A stretch of 64,000 nucleotides of DNA from Streptomyces litmocidini (GCF_014649755.1 NZ_BMTQ01000003.1:372001-436000); one strand, 5' to 3'; positions 1 to 8,707 are shown, numbered from the stretch's first letter. Numbers and translations: made by a program. Notes: generated from the sequence alone by a model not told the origin.

Positions 1-196
1 TGACCGAGGTGAACTCCCGCTTGCCGATCCGGCGGGTGACGGCGGCCTTGGAGCCGACCGCCATGGGGGCGTCGCCGATCTTGCGGACCGAGAGCGCGCT
101 CTCCTGCCACTCGGGCAGGTGCGTCGGCTCGGTCACGTAGGAGAAGACCTCCGCGGGCCTGCGGGAGATGTCGATGGTTTCGGTGATGACGGGCAT
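1..196 (-). CDS. SRPBCC-family (START-like) protein, 3' end cut by window edge
   Basis: The first 65 residues are visible and the gene runs off the left edge. The N-terminus (MPVITETIDISRRPAEVFSYV) begins with a beta strand, then a [R/A]PAEVF-type helix, then T-x-L-P-E-W. This is the usual opening of SRPBCC/polyketide-cyclase-like proteins of about 140-150 residues. Such proteins have a hydrophobic ligand pocket, and their substrates cannot be predicted from sequence. The ATG at 196 is preceded on the minus strand by GGAGAAGG, a good ribosome site. The fold call is fairly safe. The function is unknown. Confidence 0.75.
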   Translation of the reverse strand, partial: MPVITETIDISRRPAEVFSYVTEPTHLPEWQESALSVRKIGDAPMAVGSKAAVTRRIGKREFTSV

Positions 197-337
197 GGCG
201 CCTTCTCCGTTCGACGGGGGTCCCCGCCGGGAGCCGGTGCGCCGACGCGGAACCGTAGTCGCTTCGTACGAATCGTCCCACTCCCGGCGGCGCCCCGCCA
301 GCCTCGGTCCGGCAGCCGAGGAGCGGTGGTCGTGCCG

Positions 338-383
<46 letters not shown>

Positions 384-639
384 GAAGCATGGCGGCAAAC
401 GGGCCGCTCCGGGAGGTCGCGCACCCGCGCGGTGGCGCTGCGCGCCACCGGCACGACGACCGGCCCGGGCACCGTTCCGACCTAAGGTGACCGTGCCGTC
501 ACCCCCGGTCGCCACGGAGGGCGACTCACCCGCTTGCCGGTCCCCGGGTTGCCGCTAATGTCGATGTATAGGCGATAAGTGCATCCTCGTTCCCGCACTC
601 ACGAGATGAGGGAGAGGGGGCGTACGAAAGGAGCCTTCC

Positions 640-1725
640 ATGACCCGTACTTTGCGGAGCGCGATAGCCCTGGCCGGAGCCGCCGCCCTCTCCCTCGGAG
701 TGGTGGCGACCAGCGCGACGGCCCTGGGCACGGGGAGCGAGAAGCAGGACGTCAAGATCGGTCTGCTGCTGCCGGAGAGCAAGACCACCCGGTACGAGAA
801 GTTCGACCGGCCCTACATCGAGCAGAAGATCAAGGAACTCGCACCCGACGCCCAGATCGACTACTACAACGCGGCCGAGAGCGCCACCACCCAGCAACAG
901 CAGGTCAACACCGCGCTCGCCAAGGGCGACAAGGTCCTCATCCTCGACGCCGTGGACGCCAAGTCCATCCAGTCCTCCGTGCAGAAGGCCCATGACGCGG
1001 GCGTCAAGGTCGTGGCGTACGACCGCCTCGCACAGGGCCCCGTCGACGCCTACGTCTCGTACGACAACCACAAGGTGGGCGAGCTGCAGGGCAAGGCCCT
1101 CCTCGCCGCGCTCGGCGACAAGGCCAAGAGCGGCGAGATCGTGATGCACAACGGGTCGCCGACGGACCCGAACGCCGCCGAGTTCAAGGCCGGAGCGCAC
1201 TCCGTCCTCGACGGCAAGGTGAAGATCGGCAAGGAGTACGACACCCCCAACTGGGACCCGAACAACGCCAACCAGCAGATGTCCGGCGCCATCAGCTCCC
1301 TCGGCAAGGACAAGATCGTCGGTGTCTACTCGGCCAACGACGGACTGGCGGCCGGCATCGCCACCGCCCTCAAGGCGGCCGGCATCAACGTGCCGCTGAC
1401 CGGCCAGGACGCCCAACTCGACGCGATCCAGCGGCTCCTGATCGGCACCCAGACGATCACGGTCGAGAAGCCGTACAAGCCGGAGGCCGACATCGCGGCC
1501 ACCATGGCCGTCAACCTGGCGGAGGGCAAGAAGCTGCCGTCCGACCTGGTTCCCACCACCGTCACCAGCGACGGTGAGCGCAAGGTCGCGGCCCGGCTGC
1601 TCGGCCCGGTCGTGGTGAACAAGGACAACATCAAGGACACCGTCGTCAAGGACGGCCTCTACACGGTCAAGGAGATCTGCACTCCGACCTATGCGGCGGC
1701 CTGCAAGGACGCCGGTCTCGAATAA
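640..1725 (+). CDS. xylF: sugar ABC transporter substrate-binding protein, xylose (XylF) type
   Basis: A 361-residue periplasmic-binding-protein-like type I sugar receptor. A Sec signal peptide (about residues 1-30, hydrophobic core AIALAGAAALSLGVVA) precedes the mature domain. VKIGLLLPESKTTRYEKFD, the QQQQVNTALAKGDKVLILDAVD segment and VVAYDRL are typical of the D-xylose receptor branch. No lipobox cysteine is present, although Streptomyces receptors are usually lipoproteins. The only cysteines are two near the C-terminus (CTPTYAAAC), which may form a disulfide. GAAAGGAG just before the ATG supports the start. It heads an operon with an ATPase and a permease. Xylose is the best guess. Another pentose or a related sugar is possible. 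Confidence 0.85.
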   Translation: MTRTLRSAIALAGAAALSLGVVATSATALGTGSEKQDVKIGLLLPESKTTRYEKFDRPYIEQKIKELAPDAQIDYYNAAESATTQQQQVNTALAKGDKVLILDAVDAKSIQSSVQKAHDAGVKVVAYDRLAQGPVDAYVSYDNHKVGELQGKALLAALGDKAKSGEIVMHNGSPTDPNAAEFKAGAHSVLDGKVKIGKEYDTPNWDPNNANQQMSGAISSLGKDKIVGVYSANDGLAAGIATALKAAGINVPLTGQDAQLDAIQRLLIGTQTITVEKPYKPEADIAATMAVNLAEGKKLPSDLVPTTVTSDGERKVAARLLGPVVVNKDNIKDTVVKDGLYTVKEICTPTYAAACKDAGLE

Positions 1726-1795
1726 GACGCCGGTCCCGAACGACCGGTCTCGAACAGCCGCGGAGCGGTTCGCGCGAGCGGAGGAGGCGGTTCCC

Positions 1796-2575
1796 TTGCC
1801 GGAGCCAGCCGTGCTCACCCTGCGGGGGATCTCCAAACGGTTCGGCGCGGTCCAGGCGTTGAAGGACTTCGACCTCGAGGTCCACGCCGGCGAGGTCGTC
1901 GCCCTCGTCGGCGACAACGGCGCCGGCAAGTCCACCGCCGTCAAGTCGATCGCCGGGGTGAACCCGCCCGACGAGGGCGTCATCGAGTGGGAGGGCCGGC
2001 CGGTCTCCATCAGCCGGCCCCACGACGCCCAGCACCTCGGCATCGCCACCGTCTACCAGGACCTCGCCCTGTGCGACAACCTCGACGTGGTCGGCAACCT
2101 CTTCCTCGGCCGCGAACTGCGCCGCTTCGGCGTCCTGGACGAGGTGCGGATGGAGCAGCGCTCGCGCGAACTGCTCGACACGCTCTCCATCCGCATCCCC
2201 AGCGTCCGGATCCCGGTCGCCTCCCTCTCGGGCGGCCAGCGCCAGACCGTCGCGATCGCCCGCTCCCTGATCGGCGACCCGCGGATCGTCATCCTGGACG
2301 AACCCACCGCCGCCCTGGGCGTGGAGCAGACCGCCGAGGTGCTCGACCTGGTCGAGCGGCTCCGCGAACACGGTCTCGGCACCATTCTGATCAGCCACAA
2401 CATGGTGGACGTGATGGCGGTCGCCGACCGCATCGCCGTCATGCGCCTCGGCCGGAACAACGGTCTCTTCGACAAGCGCTCCACGACCACCGAGGAGATC
2501 ATCTCCGCCATCACCGGGGCCACCGACAGCGCCGTCACCCGCCGCCAGGCCCGCAAGCGGGAGGAGGAGCGATGA
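1796..2575 (+). CDS. sugar ABC transporter ATP-binding protein (single nucleotide-binding domain)
   Basis: ATPase partner of the preceding receptor and following permease. It has Walker A GDNGAGKST, Q-loop YQDL, signature LSGGQRQT, Walker B IVILDEPTAALG and H-loop ISHN. At about 260 residues it carries one nucleotide-binding domain, whereas XylG/RbsA-type proteins usually fuse two. Single-domain forms are common in actinobacteria and would act as homodimers. I chose the TTG at 1796 because GGAGGAGG lies just upstream. An ATG at 1691 is in frame but would overlap the receptor gene and add an unconserved tail. The stop overlaps the permease start by four bases. Confidence 0.85.
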   Translation: MPEPAVLTLRGISKRFGAVQALKDFDLEVHAGEVVALVGDNGAGKSTAVKSIAGVNPPDEGVIEWEGRPVSISRPHDAQHLGIATVYQDLALCDNLDVVGNLFLGRELRRFGVLDEVRMEQRSRELLDTLSIRIPSVRIPVASLSGGQRQTVAIARSLIGDPRIVILDEPTAALGVEQTAEVLDLVERLREHGLGTILISHNMVDVMAVADRIAVMRLGRNNGLFDKRSTTTEEIISAITGATDSAVTRRQARKREEER

Positions 2576-3849
2576 GACGGGACCACGCCCCCGGCGACTC
2601 CGCCGCCCAGGAACCGGCGCCCGAGTCCGTGCCGGCGGTCGACACCCGGCTGCTCGTCCGCGAGGAGGGCCTGAAGGGGTACCTCGGGGAGTTCCGCCGC
2701 AAGGTCCGCAGCGGAGAGCTGGGGTCGCTGCCCGTCGTCATCGCCGTGATCATCATCTGGACGGTGTTCGGCAGCCTCGACAGCACCTTCCTCTCGGCCC
2801 AGAACCTCTCCGACCTCAGTCAGCAGATCGTCGGCACCGGCATGATCGCCGTCGGCATCGTCTTCGTCCTGCTGCTCGGCGAGATCGACCTCTCCGTCGG
2901 CTCCGTCAGCGGCCTGTGCGCCGCCATCTTCGCCGTGCTCAACGTCCTGAACGGCATGAACGAGTGGCTGGCGCTCCTCGTCGCCATCGCGGGCGGAGCG
3001 GCCGTCGGGCTCATCCACGGCTTCTTCTTCGCGAAGGTCGGCGTGCCGGCGTTCGTGGTCACCCTCGCGGGCAACCTCGCCTGGAACGGCCTGATGCTCC
3101 AGATCCTGGGCAGCAGCGGCACGGTCAACATCCCGAGCGAGAGCATCGTCTCCAAGCTCTACTCGACGATCTTCCACAGCCCCGCCGCGGCCTATGTGAC
3201 CGCGGCCGTGGGGGTCGGGCTCTTCCTCGCGGCCTCGCTCCTGGACGCCCGACGCCGCCGGGCCGCCCGGGTGCCGTTCCGGCCCGTCGCCGAGATCGTG
3301 CTCCGTACGGCCGTGATCGCCGCGATCGCGTTCGTCACGGCGTACATCCTCAACCGGTACCAGGGGCTTCCGCTCGCGCTCCTCATCTTCCTGATCCTGC
3401 TGGTGGTCCTGGACTTCGTGCTGCGCCGTACGACCTACGGGCGGCGGATCTTCGCCGTCGGCGGGAACATCGAGGGCGCGCGCCGGGCCGGCATCAGCGT
3501 GCCGTTCGTCCGGATGAGCGTCTTCTCGATCTCCGGGACCATGGCGGCGATCGGCGGCATCTTCCTGGCCGGGCAGATCCAGTCCGCGAGCCAGACCTCC
3601 GGCGGCGGCAACCTGCTGATGAACGTCATCGCCGCGGCCGTCATCGGCGGCACGAGCCTGTTCGGCGGGCGCGGCTCGGTCTGGTCCGCGCTGCTCGGCG
3701 CGCTGGTCATCGGATCCATCCAGTCGGGCATGAACATCATGGGAGTCAGCAACGCCGTCCAGTTCATGATCACCGGATCGGTGCTGCTGGCCGCCGTCGT
3801 CGTCGACTCGCTGTCCCGCCGGAGCCAGAAGGCCGCGGGCCGCGCATGA
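2572..3849 (+). CDS. xylH: sugar ABC transporter permease, XylH type
   Basis: A 425-residue inner-membrane permease of the BPD_transp_2 family. After a charged N-terminal extension of about 45 residues there are roughly ten or more hydrophobic segments. It carries LLLGEIDLSVGSV, TYGRRIFAVGGNIEGARRAGI and the VIGGTSLFGGRGSV motif of ribose/xylose permeases. The ATG overlaps the ATPase stop (ATGA), showing translational coupling, and GGAGGAG lies in the end of the upstream gene. The length matches XylH, which is longer than RbsC. No sugar regulator of the ROK type is next to the operon. Confidence 0.87.
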   Translation: MRRDHAPGDSAAQEPAPESVPAVDTRLLVREEGLKGYLGEFRRKVRSGELGSLPVVIAVIIIWTVFGSLDSTFLSAQNLSDLSQQIVGTGMIAVGIVFVLLLGEIDLSVGSVSGLCAAIFAVLNVLNGMNEWLALLVAIAGGAAVGLIHGFFFAKVGVPAFVVTLAGNLAWNGLMLQILGSSGTVNIPSESIVSKLYSTIFHSPAAAYVTAAVGVGLFLAASLLDARRRRAARVPFRPVAEIVLRTAVIAAIAFVTAYILNRYQGLPLALLIFLILLVVLDFVLRRTTYGRRIFAVGGNIEGARRAGISVPFVRMSVFSISGTMAAIGGIFLAGQIQSASQTSGGGNLLMNVIAAAVIGGTSLFGGRGSVWSALLGALVIGSIQSGMNIMGVSNAVQFMITGSVLLAAVVVDSLSRRSQKAAGRA

Positions 3850-3886
3850 CCACCGGGCTCCCCGGGAGAAGGAGACAGAAGACCTC

Positions 3887-4390
3887 ATGGAGGCGGAGCC
3901 GAACCTGCGGGACGAGCGTCGCCACGGCCGCGACGAGACCGAGGAGGAACGGGCCGACCGGCGCTGGACGGAACTCATGCAGGAGATCCGGGTGGCACAG
4001 ACCGGAGTGCAGATCCTCCTCGGCTTCCTCCTCACCGTGGCCTTCACCCCGCACTTCCAGGGGCTGGAGCAGACCGACAAGACGATCTACGTCATCACGG
4101 TCGTGCTGGGGTCGCTGGCCACGGGCGCGCTCATCGGCCCCGTCGCCTTCCACCGGATCGTGTCGGGACGCCGGGTCAAGCCCCAGGCGGTCGTCTGGGC
4201 CTCCCGCCTCACCTCCACCGGCCTCGTCCTGCTCCTGGCGACCCTGACCTCGGCCCTCTTCCTCGTCCTGCGCGTGGTCACGCACGACACGTACGTGCCC
4301 TGGCTCGTCGCCGGCGTCCTCGCCTGGTACCTGCTCTGCTGGTTCGCCCTGCCCCTGTGGACCCGTGTCCACCACACCGAGGGGGACTGA
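3887..4390 (+). CDS. DUF6328-type four-helix membrane protein
   Basis: A 167-residue protein. The charged N-terminus (rich in E and R, about 40 residues) is followed by ELMQEIRVAQTGVQILLGFLL and then four hydrophobic stretches at about 48-65, 76-95, 112-133 and 142-160. The E-x-R-V-x-Q-T-G-V-Q motif before the first helix is the hallmark of DUF6328, a family of unknown function common in actinobacteria. GGAGAAGGAG sits upstream of the ATG. It is 37 bp after xylH, so it may be co-transcribed, but nothing ties it to sugar uptake. Confidence 0.75.
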   Translation: MEAEPNLRDERRHGRDETEEERADRRWTELMQEIRVAQTGVQILLGFLLTVAFTPHFQGLEQTDKTIYVITVVLGSLATGALIGPVAFHRIVSGRRVKPQAVVWASRLTSTGLVLLLATLTSALFLVLRVVTHDTYVPWLVAGVLAWYLLCWFALPLWTRVHHTEGD

Positions 4391-4417
4391 GAACCGGGCC
4401 GGTCCGGAGCCGCCGGG

Positions 4418-5407
4418 TCAGAGGACCACCGCTTCGGCGAAGAGCTCGTTCACCCAGTGAGCGCTCGCCTCCGCGCATCCCGTGGTCGGCGTGCCCGGGA
4501 AGAGACGGAACCAGGAGACCGCCCGGCCCAGCGCGGCGAGCCTCGTGGCGAGCGCCGCGGCGCGGCGGAGTTCCGGCAGGGAGGGGCCCAGGTCGGTCCA
4601 GGGCTCCAGATAGGCGTCGCGCAGCCGGTCCACGTGTTCGGGGCCGTGGCGCTCCCGGACGGCGCCGACGGGGACGAGCAGGCTGCCGAAGGGATGGGCG
4701 ACGTTGGCGTCGCCCCAGTCGAAGAAGGTGAAGCGGTCGGCGGCGGGGGCGAGGAGCTGGGCGTCGTGCAGGTCGCAGTGGTCGAGCGAGTCCGGGATCC
4801 CGTACGCGTCGAGTTCGGCGCACCAGTCGAGGAGCAGGGGGCGCCGGTCCCCGAGGGCACGGCGGGCGTCGGGGGTCAGGGTGGCGTTGCCCTCGACGAG
4901 GCCGTCGAAGATCTCCGGCAGCTGAGCGGTGCGGCCGTCGGGCACGCCGAGGGCCGTCATCCGGTCCGCGTACGGGGTCAGCGCCCGCTGCATCCGCGCG
5001 TACTGCCCGAGCGCCCGCGCCCAGGACTCCGGCCCGGCGTCGCCGGCGTCGAGGACGCTCCGGAAGAGGGGCCCGCCGTCGGGGAGGAGCGACCAGCCGC
5101 GCCCGGCGTCGACCGCGAGCGGTGTCACGACGTGTTCGGGCACCCAGTCGGCGAGCGCTCCGCCGAGGGCGGCCTCGAAGGCGGCGTCGGGGGCGCTCGC
5201 CTTGAACCACACCGCGTCGCGCTCGCCGGCTCCGGTCCGGAACCGCACGAGGACCGACCAGGGCCGGACCCTGACCTCACGGGGCCCCGCCTCCTCCAGC
5301 CCGTGCCGTCCGAGCTCCCGCTCCGACCACCCGAGGGCTTCCGCCCGCCAGGCCTCTTCCTCCCACGGGGTGACCGCGTCGGCGAACCGCCCGCGGTCGA
5401 CCGTCAT
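4418..5407 (-). CDS. aminoglycoside phosphotransferase (APH)-fold kinase
   Basis: A 329-residue APH/choline-kinase-like protein. The catalytic loop HCDLHDAQ (His210, Asp212) and the metal-binding segment FTFFDWGDANVAHP (Asp230) are intact, so phosphotransfer is plausible. The N-lobe lysine is probably in VWFKAS. The substrate cannot be read from the sequence. Resistance, choline and sugar kinases share the fold, and most Streptomyces paralogues of this size are not resistance genes. I use the ATG at 5407, which has GGGACGAG upstream. Another ATG at 5425 is in frame with no better site. It is convergent with the DUF6328 gene, 27 bp away. Confidence 0.75.
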   Translation of the reverse strand: MTVDRGRFADAVTPWEEEAWRAEALGWSERELGRHGLEEAGPREVRVRPWSVLVRFRTGAGERDAVWFKASAPDAAFEAALGGALADWVPEHVVTPLAVDAGRGWSLLPDGGPLFRSVLDAGDAGPESWARALGQYARMQRALTPYADRMTALGVPDGRTAQLPEIFDGLVEGNATLTPDARRALGDRRPLLLDWCAELDAYGIPDSLDHCDLHDAQLLAPAADRFTFFDWGDANVAHPFGSLLVPVGAVRERHGPEHVDRLRDAYLEPWTDLGPSLPELRRAAALATRLAALGRAVSWFRLFPGTPTTGCAEASAHWVNELFAEAVVL

Positions 5408-5521
5408 GGATGTCGCTCGTCCCATCGGGCGATTGCACCACCGGGGCGGGCCCGGCGCACCCGAATATCGGGCCCCGCGCGAAAGCGGACCACCGGACTG
5501 CCGGACCACCGAACCACCGGA

Positions 5522-5896
5522 CTACAGGTACGGGCGCGTGATCAGTTCGATCGCGTGCCCGGACGGGTCCTTGAAGTAGACCCCGCGGCCGCCGTGTTCG
5601 GTGTTGGTCTCACCGGGGCGCCGCATCTGCGGGTCGGCCCAGTGTGCGATGTCGCGCTCGCACAGGCGCTGGTACGCCCGGTCGAACAGTTCGTCGTCGA
5701 CCAGGAACGCGTAGTGCTGCATCTGGATGTCCACCGGGGGCTCGGCGAACTGGAGCAGGACGCCGTCGGTGAGCTGGATGTTGAGGAAGGGCCCCCAGGA
5801 CGGTGCCTCGGGGAGTTCCAGCAACTCGCGGAAGAACCGCGCGGATTCATCGCGGTTCTTGGCCGCGATGATGGTGTGGTTGAACGTGACTGCCAT
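5522..5896 (-). CDS. VOC-superfamily (glyoxalase-fold) protein
   Basis: A 124-residue single-chain VOC protein starting MAVTFNHTIIAAKNRDESARF. It has paired beta-alpha-beta-beta-beta modules: N-terminal His7 in FNHTI, HYAFLV in the middle and FKDPSGHAIELITRPY at the end. Candidate metal ligands are His7, His79-80 and Glu near the C-terminus. GAGG eight bases before the ATG fixes the start. Earlier in-frame starts give an unconserved extension. The substrate is unknown. The region just downstream (about 5487-5526) contains imperfect GGACCACCG repeats. Confidence 0.78.
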   Translation of the reverse strand: MAVTFNHTIIAAKNRDESARFFRELLELPEAPSWGPFLNIQLTDGVLLQFAEPPVDIQMQHYAFLVDDELFDRAYQRLCERDIAHWADPQMRRPGETNTEHGGRGVYFKDPSGHAIELITRPYL

Positions 5897-6183
5897 GTGG
5901 ATGACCTCGCTGTTGATCCGGCACGTGGAGGGGGTTCGCAGTGCTGGCGCACTGGGAGGCCCTCGTGCGGGACCTTCGGGGTGCCTGTCGCGCACCCGTC
6001 GAGCGATCAGCCTTCCACCGGATCGCCCGTCCGTGCATGGCGTGGAGCCGGTCCGGTGTTCACGGGGGACGACGCTACTTGATCAGCCGTGCCGGGACAA
6101 GGCGGGCCGGCACGGCCCGGTGGGCGGAAGTTCCGGAGCGGAGGCTTCACCACCGGGGCGGCCGCTTGTTACTCTTCCCGATC

Positions 6184-6663
6184 ATGCGAGCCCTCTTCCC
6201 TGGATCCTTCGACCCGGTCACCCAAGGGCACGAGGACGTACTCCGGCGCGCTGCCCTCCTGTTCGACGAGGTCGTCGTGTGCGTGATGTTCAACGCGAAC
6301 AAGACCGGCCGCCTCCCCCTCGGGGAACGGCTGGACCGGCTCCGCGCGGCAGCAACCGGCTTGAGCAACGTCACGGTCGACTCCCACACCGGCGGCCTGC
6401 TGGTCGACTACTGCCGCGAAGCCGGAATCGACGTCGTCGTCCGCGGGGTCCGCGGCGTGTCCGACCTGGACTACGAGATGCCGATGGCCCGCATGAACCA
6501 CGAGTTGGCGGGGGTGGAAACGTTCTTCCTCGCCGCCGACCCCGCCCTGGCCCACGTCTCCTCCACCCTCGTCACCGCGATGAGCCGGCAGGGCCGCGTC
6601 CCGAGCGCGCCGGCCGGGGGCGGGCGTTCTCGGGACGCGGAGGGGAGGCAGGTCAGGCGATGA
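6184..6663 (+). CDS. phosphopantetheine adenylyltransferase-like protein (divergent CoaD paralogue)
   Basis: A 159-residue nucleotidyltransferase. PGSFDPVTQGH (His16) is the canonical TxGH-type ATP site. GLLVDYCREAGIDVVVRGVRGVSDLDYEMPMARMNHELAGVET matches CoaD almost motif for motif. The C-terminal signature reads SSTLVT, whereas CoaD has SS[ST]xV[RK], so the basic residue is lost. The usual last helices are replaced by a Gly/Arg-rich tail. The housekeeping coaD normally lies near recG and rpmF; neither is here, so this is probably a second, specialised copy. It overlaps the convergent L,D-transpeptidase gene by 11 bp. The ATG at 6184 is chosen because homology starts there. Confidence 0.72.
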   Translation: MRALFPGSFDPVTQGHEDVLRRAALLFDEVVVCVMFNANKTGRLPLGERLDRLRAAATGLSNVTVDSHTGGLLVDYCREAGIDVVVRGVRGVSDLDYEMPMARMNHELAGVETFFLAADPALAHVSSTLVTAMSRQGRVPSAPAGGGRSRDAEGRQVRR

Positions 6664-7213
6664 CCTTGAGGGTCTTCGCCTCTCCGTACGCGTCGAGGGT
6701 CCTGAACAGGGCCTTGATGTGGTTCGGGTGCAGCTTCACGCAGCCGAGGGACTTGTAGTCCCGGTCGCCGCGCCACTGCGAGGCGCCGTTCACGGTCATG
6801 CGGCTGTGGATGAAGAGCTCGTCCCGGTTGACGCCCTTGCCTCCCTTGCACTTCTTGTCGGCGAGGCGGATCGCGTACCCCTTGATCGCGGCGCCGTTGT
6901 AGGTCCGCGTACGGGAGGAGAGGGCGTACGTGCCGTTCGGCAGCCATCCGCCGCTGTTGCGGCGGCCGACCCGGCACTCGTCGGTGGTCGTGCCCGAGCC
7001 GGCGCGCCACTGGCCGAGCACCCGCTTGCCGAGGTACGCGGTGAGCTTGGAGTACGTGGGGTGCTTCGGGTTCTTGTCGAAGACCAGCGTCACCGGGCCG
7101 CGGGCCTCCCGGGCCTGGGGCGCGGCGGTGGCGACGGTGCCCGCGGGGGCGACCAGGGCGAGGGCGAGGACGGTCGAGGCGAGGGCGAGAGCGCGTGTCC
7201 TGGAACGAAGCAT
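6653..7213 (-). CDS. secreted L,D-transpeptidase (YkuD-like)
   Basis: A 186-residue exported protein with a signal peptide (RSRTRALALASTVLALALVAPAGTVATAA, cleavage near 31). It is followed by a single YkuD-like catalytic domain: IHSRM (His136) and SLGCVKLH (Ser155, Cys158), the HxnSxGC motif that forms 3-3 peptidoglycan cross-links or attaches proteins. There is no peptidoglycan-binding or Ig-like domain, so it is smaller than the mycobacterial-type Ldt. Extra cysteines at 80 and 122 could form a disulfide. AGGAGAAG before the ATG supports the start. Its end overlaps the CoaD-like gene. Confidence 0.8.
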   Translation of the reverse strand: MLRSRTRALALASTVLALALVAPAGTVATAAPQAREARGPVTLVFDKNPKHPTYSKLTAYLGKRVLGQWRAGSGTTTDECRVGRRNSGGWLPNGTYALSSRTRTYNGAAIKGYAIRLADKKCKGGKGVNRDELFIHSRMTVNGASQWRGDRDYKSLGCVKLHPNHIKALFRTLDAYGEAKTLKVIA

Positions 7214-7405
7214 GATCGTTCTTCTCCTGTCAGACGGTGGGAGTGCCGGGCCGTCGAGCGGCTCGGCGGAATCAGGATCCCGGGGGCCCGGCGGGGGCGG
7301 CAGCACCTTCGCCGGGTCGGCTCACCCGGCGTCGTTTCACCCCGGTCCCGGGGCTGACCCACTTCTCTGACCTGCGGTTTCGTTCGGTCGTGGGAGGGCG
7401 GAGGG

Positions 7406-8707
7406 ATGACGATGGGTGAGGCGTTCGACGCGACGGGGGGCGGCACGGCCCGCGCGGAACTCGCCCGCCGGATCGGTGCGGCGTGGACGCGGTCGGGTTG
7501 TCTGGCGCAGGAGCGGATCGAGGCCCGTCTCAAGTCCCGTTTCGCCGGCCGGGGCTTGCGGGGGCTGAGCGATTCCAGTTTCAACCGCTACAAGGACCCG
7601 GAGGCCACCGCGTTGCCGGACGCGGAGGTGCTGGCGGCGCTGGCCGAGTTCTTCGGCGTCGGGGACGAGGAGGGGGAGCGGTGGACGCGGCTGCTGGAGG
7701 AGGCGCGGGCCGAGGCACGCAGGCGCAGGGCCGCCGTGCGGGGGACGAAGGCGCCTCCGGCGCCGTCGAGCGGTGCCGGAGGCGCGTCGCCCGCCGATCC
7801 GACGGAACCGCCGGACGGGCGGCCGGGTCCGAACGCCCTGACCGGTCCGAACGCCCTGACCGGTCCGAATGGATCGGCCGCTCCGACCGCTCCGACCGCT
7901 CCCGGGGCGGATCCCCCGACCGCGGACTCGGCGTCGGAACGGGTGGCGGCGCCGAGTCCGTACGGGGTCCGGGGCGAGGGGCGACACGAGGAGCGGCCCC
8001 CGGGGCGGCACGAGGACCGGCACTCGGGCCGGACCTCGGACCGGCACCCGCGCCGAGCCACGGCCCCGCACCCGCACCCGCACCCGCACCCGCACCCGGG
8101 CACCGTACGCGTCGGGGGTCCCGGGCCCGGGCGGCGCCGGGTCGGGCGGCGGGCGGTCGTGGGCCTGGTCGTGCTGGGGGCGGTCGTGGCGGCCTGGGCG
8201 GTCTTCCGCCCGCCGGGCGGTGACGCGGCGGGGCCCGGCGCCGGCGCACCCGGGGGGCCGGTCGGGCCGCCGGCGGTCACCGGCACGGCGGCCCCCGGGC
8301 CGATGACGGGCGACTACCGCTGCGGCAAGGTGCGGGCGGTGGAGCACGCGGCGTGGAGCGCCTGCAGCCAGGTCCTCGACGGCGGTGACACCCTGCGGTT
8401 CGCCGTGCGGATCGACAACCCGGGCAGTCGCGCCGTGACCGTACGCGCGCGCCTGTCCTGGGTGCGGAGCCGTGTCGTGACGCCCTGTCCCGCGCCCTGG
8501 GGCACCGGGGTGCGCCTGACCGTCCCGGCCGGCCGGTCCGCCGTCACACCGCTCGACGCCTGCCCCCGGAAGACCTCGCGTCCGAGCGCCTATCAGGCGA
8601 TGGCCTGGGTGATCGGCGAGTCGGACATGGACTGGGGAGAACGGGAGACCTCCATGACGGTGCACGTCCAGCCGGACCGCCACCGCTGGAACGACCAGCT
8701 CCCCTGA
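7406..8707 (+). CDS. membrane-anchored protein with HTH-like N-terminus and repetitive linker
   Basis: A 433-residue protein in four parts. An N-terminal all-helical region (about 14-95; ARAELARRIGAAWTRSGCL ... FNRYKDPEATALPDAEVLAALAEFFGV) resembles the regulator-like N-domains of many Streptomyces proteins. A low-complexity linker (100-245) contains GPNALT repeats and an HPHPHPHPHP run. One transmembrane helix follows (VVGLVVLGAVVAAWAVF), then an exported C-terminal domain of about 140 residues with four cysteines. The layout is that of a one-pass sensor or anchored regulator. No family is recognised. GGAGGG lies before the ATG. DNA repeats underlie the linker (18-bp unit near 7829-7870, CACCCG units near 8066-8098), so its length may vary between strains. 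Confidence 0.7.
   Translation: MTMGEAFDATGGGTARAELARRIGAAWTRSGCLAQERIEARLKSRFAGRGLRGLSDSSFNRYKDPEATALPDAEVLAALAEFFGVGDEEGERWTRLLEEARAEARRRRAAVRGTKAPPAPSSGAGGASPADPTEPPDGRPGPNALTGPNALTGPNGSAAPTAPTAPGADPPTADSASERVAAPSPYGVRGEGRHEERPPGRHEDRHSGRTSDRHPRRATAPHPHPHPHPHPGTVRVGGPGPGRRRVGRRAVVGLVVLGAVVAAWAVFRPPGGDAAGPGAGAPGGPVGPPAVTGTAAPGPMTGDYRCGKVRAVEHAAWSACSQVLDGGDTLRFAVRIDNPGSRAVTVRARLSWVRSRVVTPCPAPWGTGVRLTVPAGRSAVTPLDACPRKTSRPSAYQAMAWVIGESDMDWGERETSMTVHVQPDRHRWNDQLP

Noticed and set aside
549..579. Possible -35/-10 promoter (TTGCCG and GATAAG) before xylF
   Set aside because: The spacing and hexamers are poor, and Streptomyces promoters cannot be called reliably from this alone.
1691..1795. Upstream extension of the sugar ABC ATPase
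   Set aside because: It would overlap the receptor gene, lacks a ribosome site and encodes an unconserved Arg/Ser stretch. TTG at 1796 has a strong site.
4418..5407. Antibiotic-resistance aminoglycoside phosphotransferase
   Set aside because: Only the general kinase fold is evident. No resistance-specific motif, cluster or mobile context supports it.
7310..7331. 8-bp inverted repeat CGCCGGGT/ACCCGGCG between the L,D-transpeptidase and HTH-like genes
   Set aside because: It could be an operator, but such short GC repeats are frequent by chance here and nothing else supports it.
8066..8098. CACCCG repeats as a possible CRISPR or transposon end
   Set aside because: The units are contiguous and in frame inside a coding linker (His-Pro). 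There are no spacers or flanking genes.
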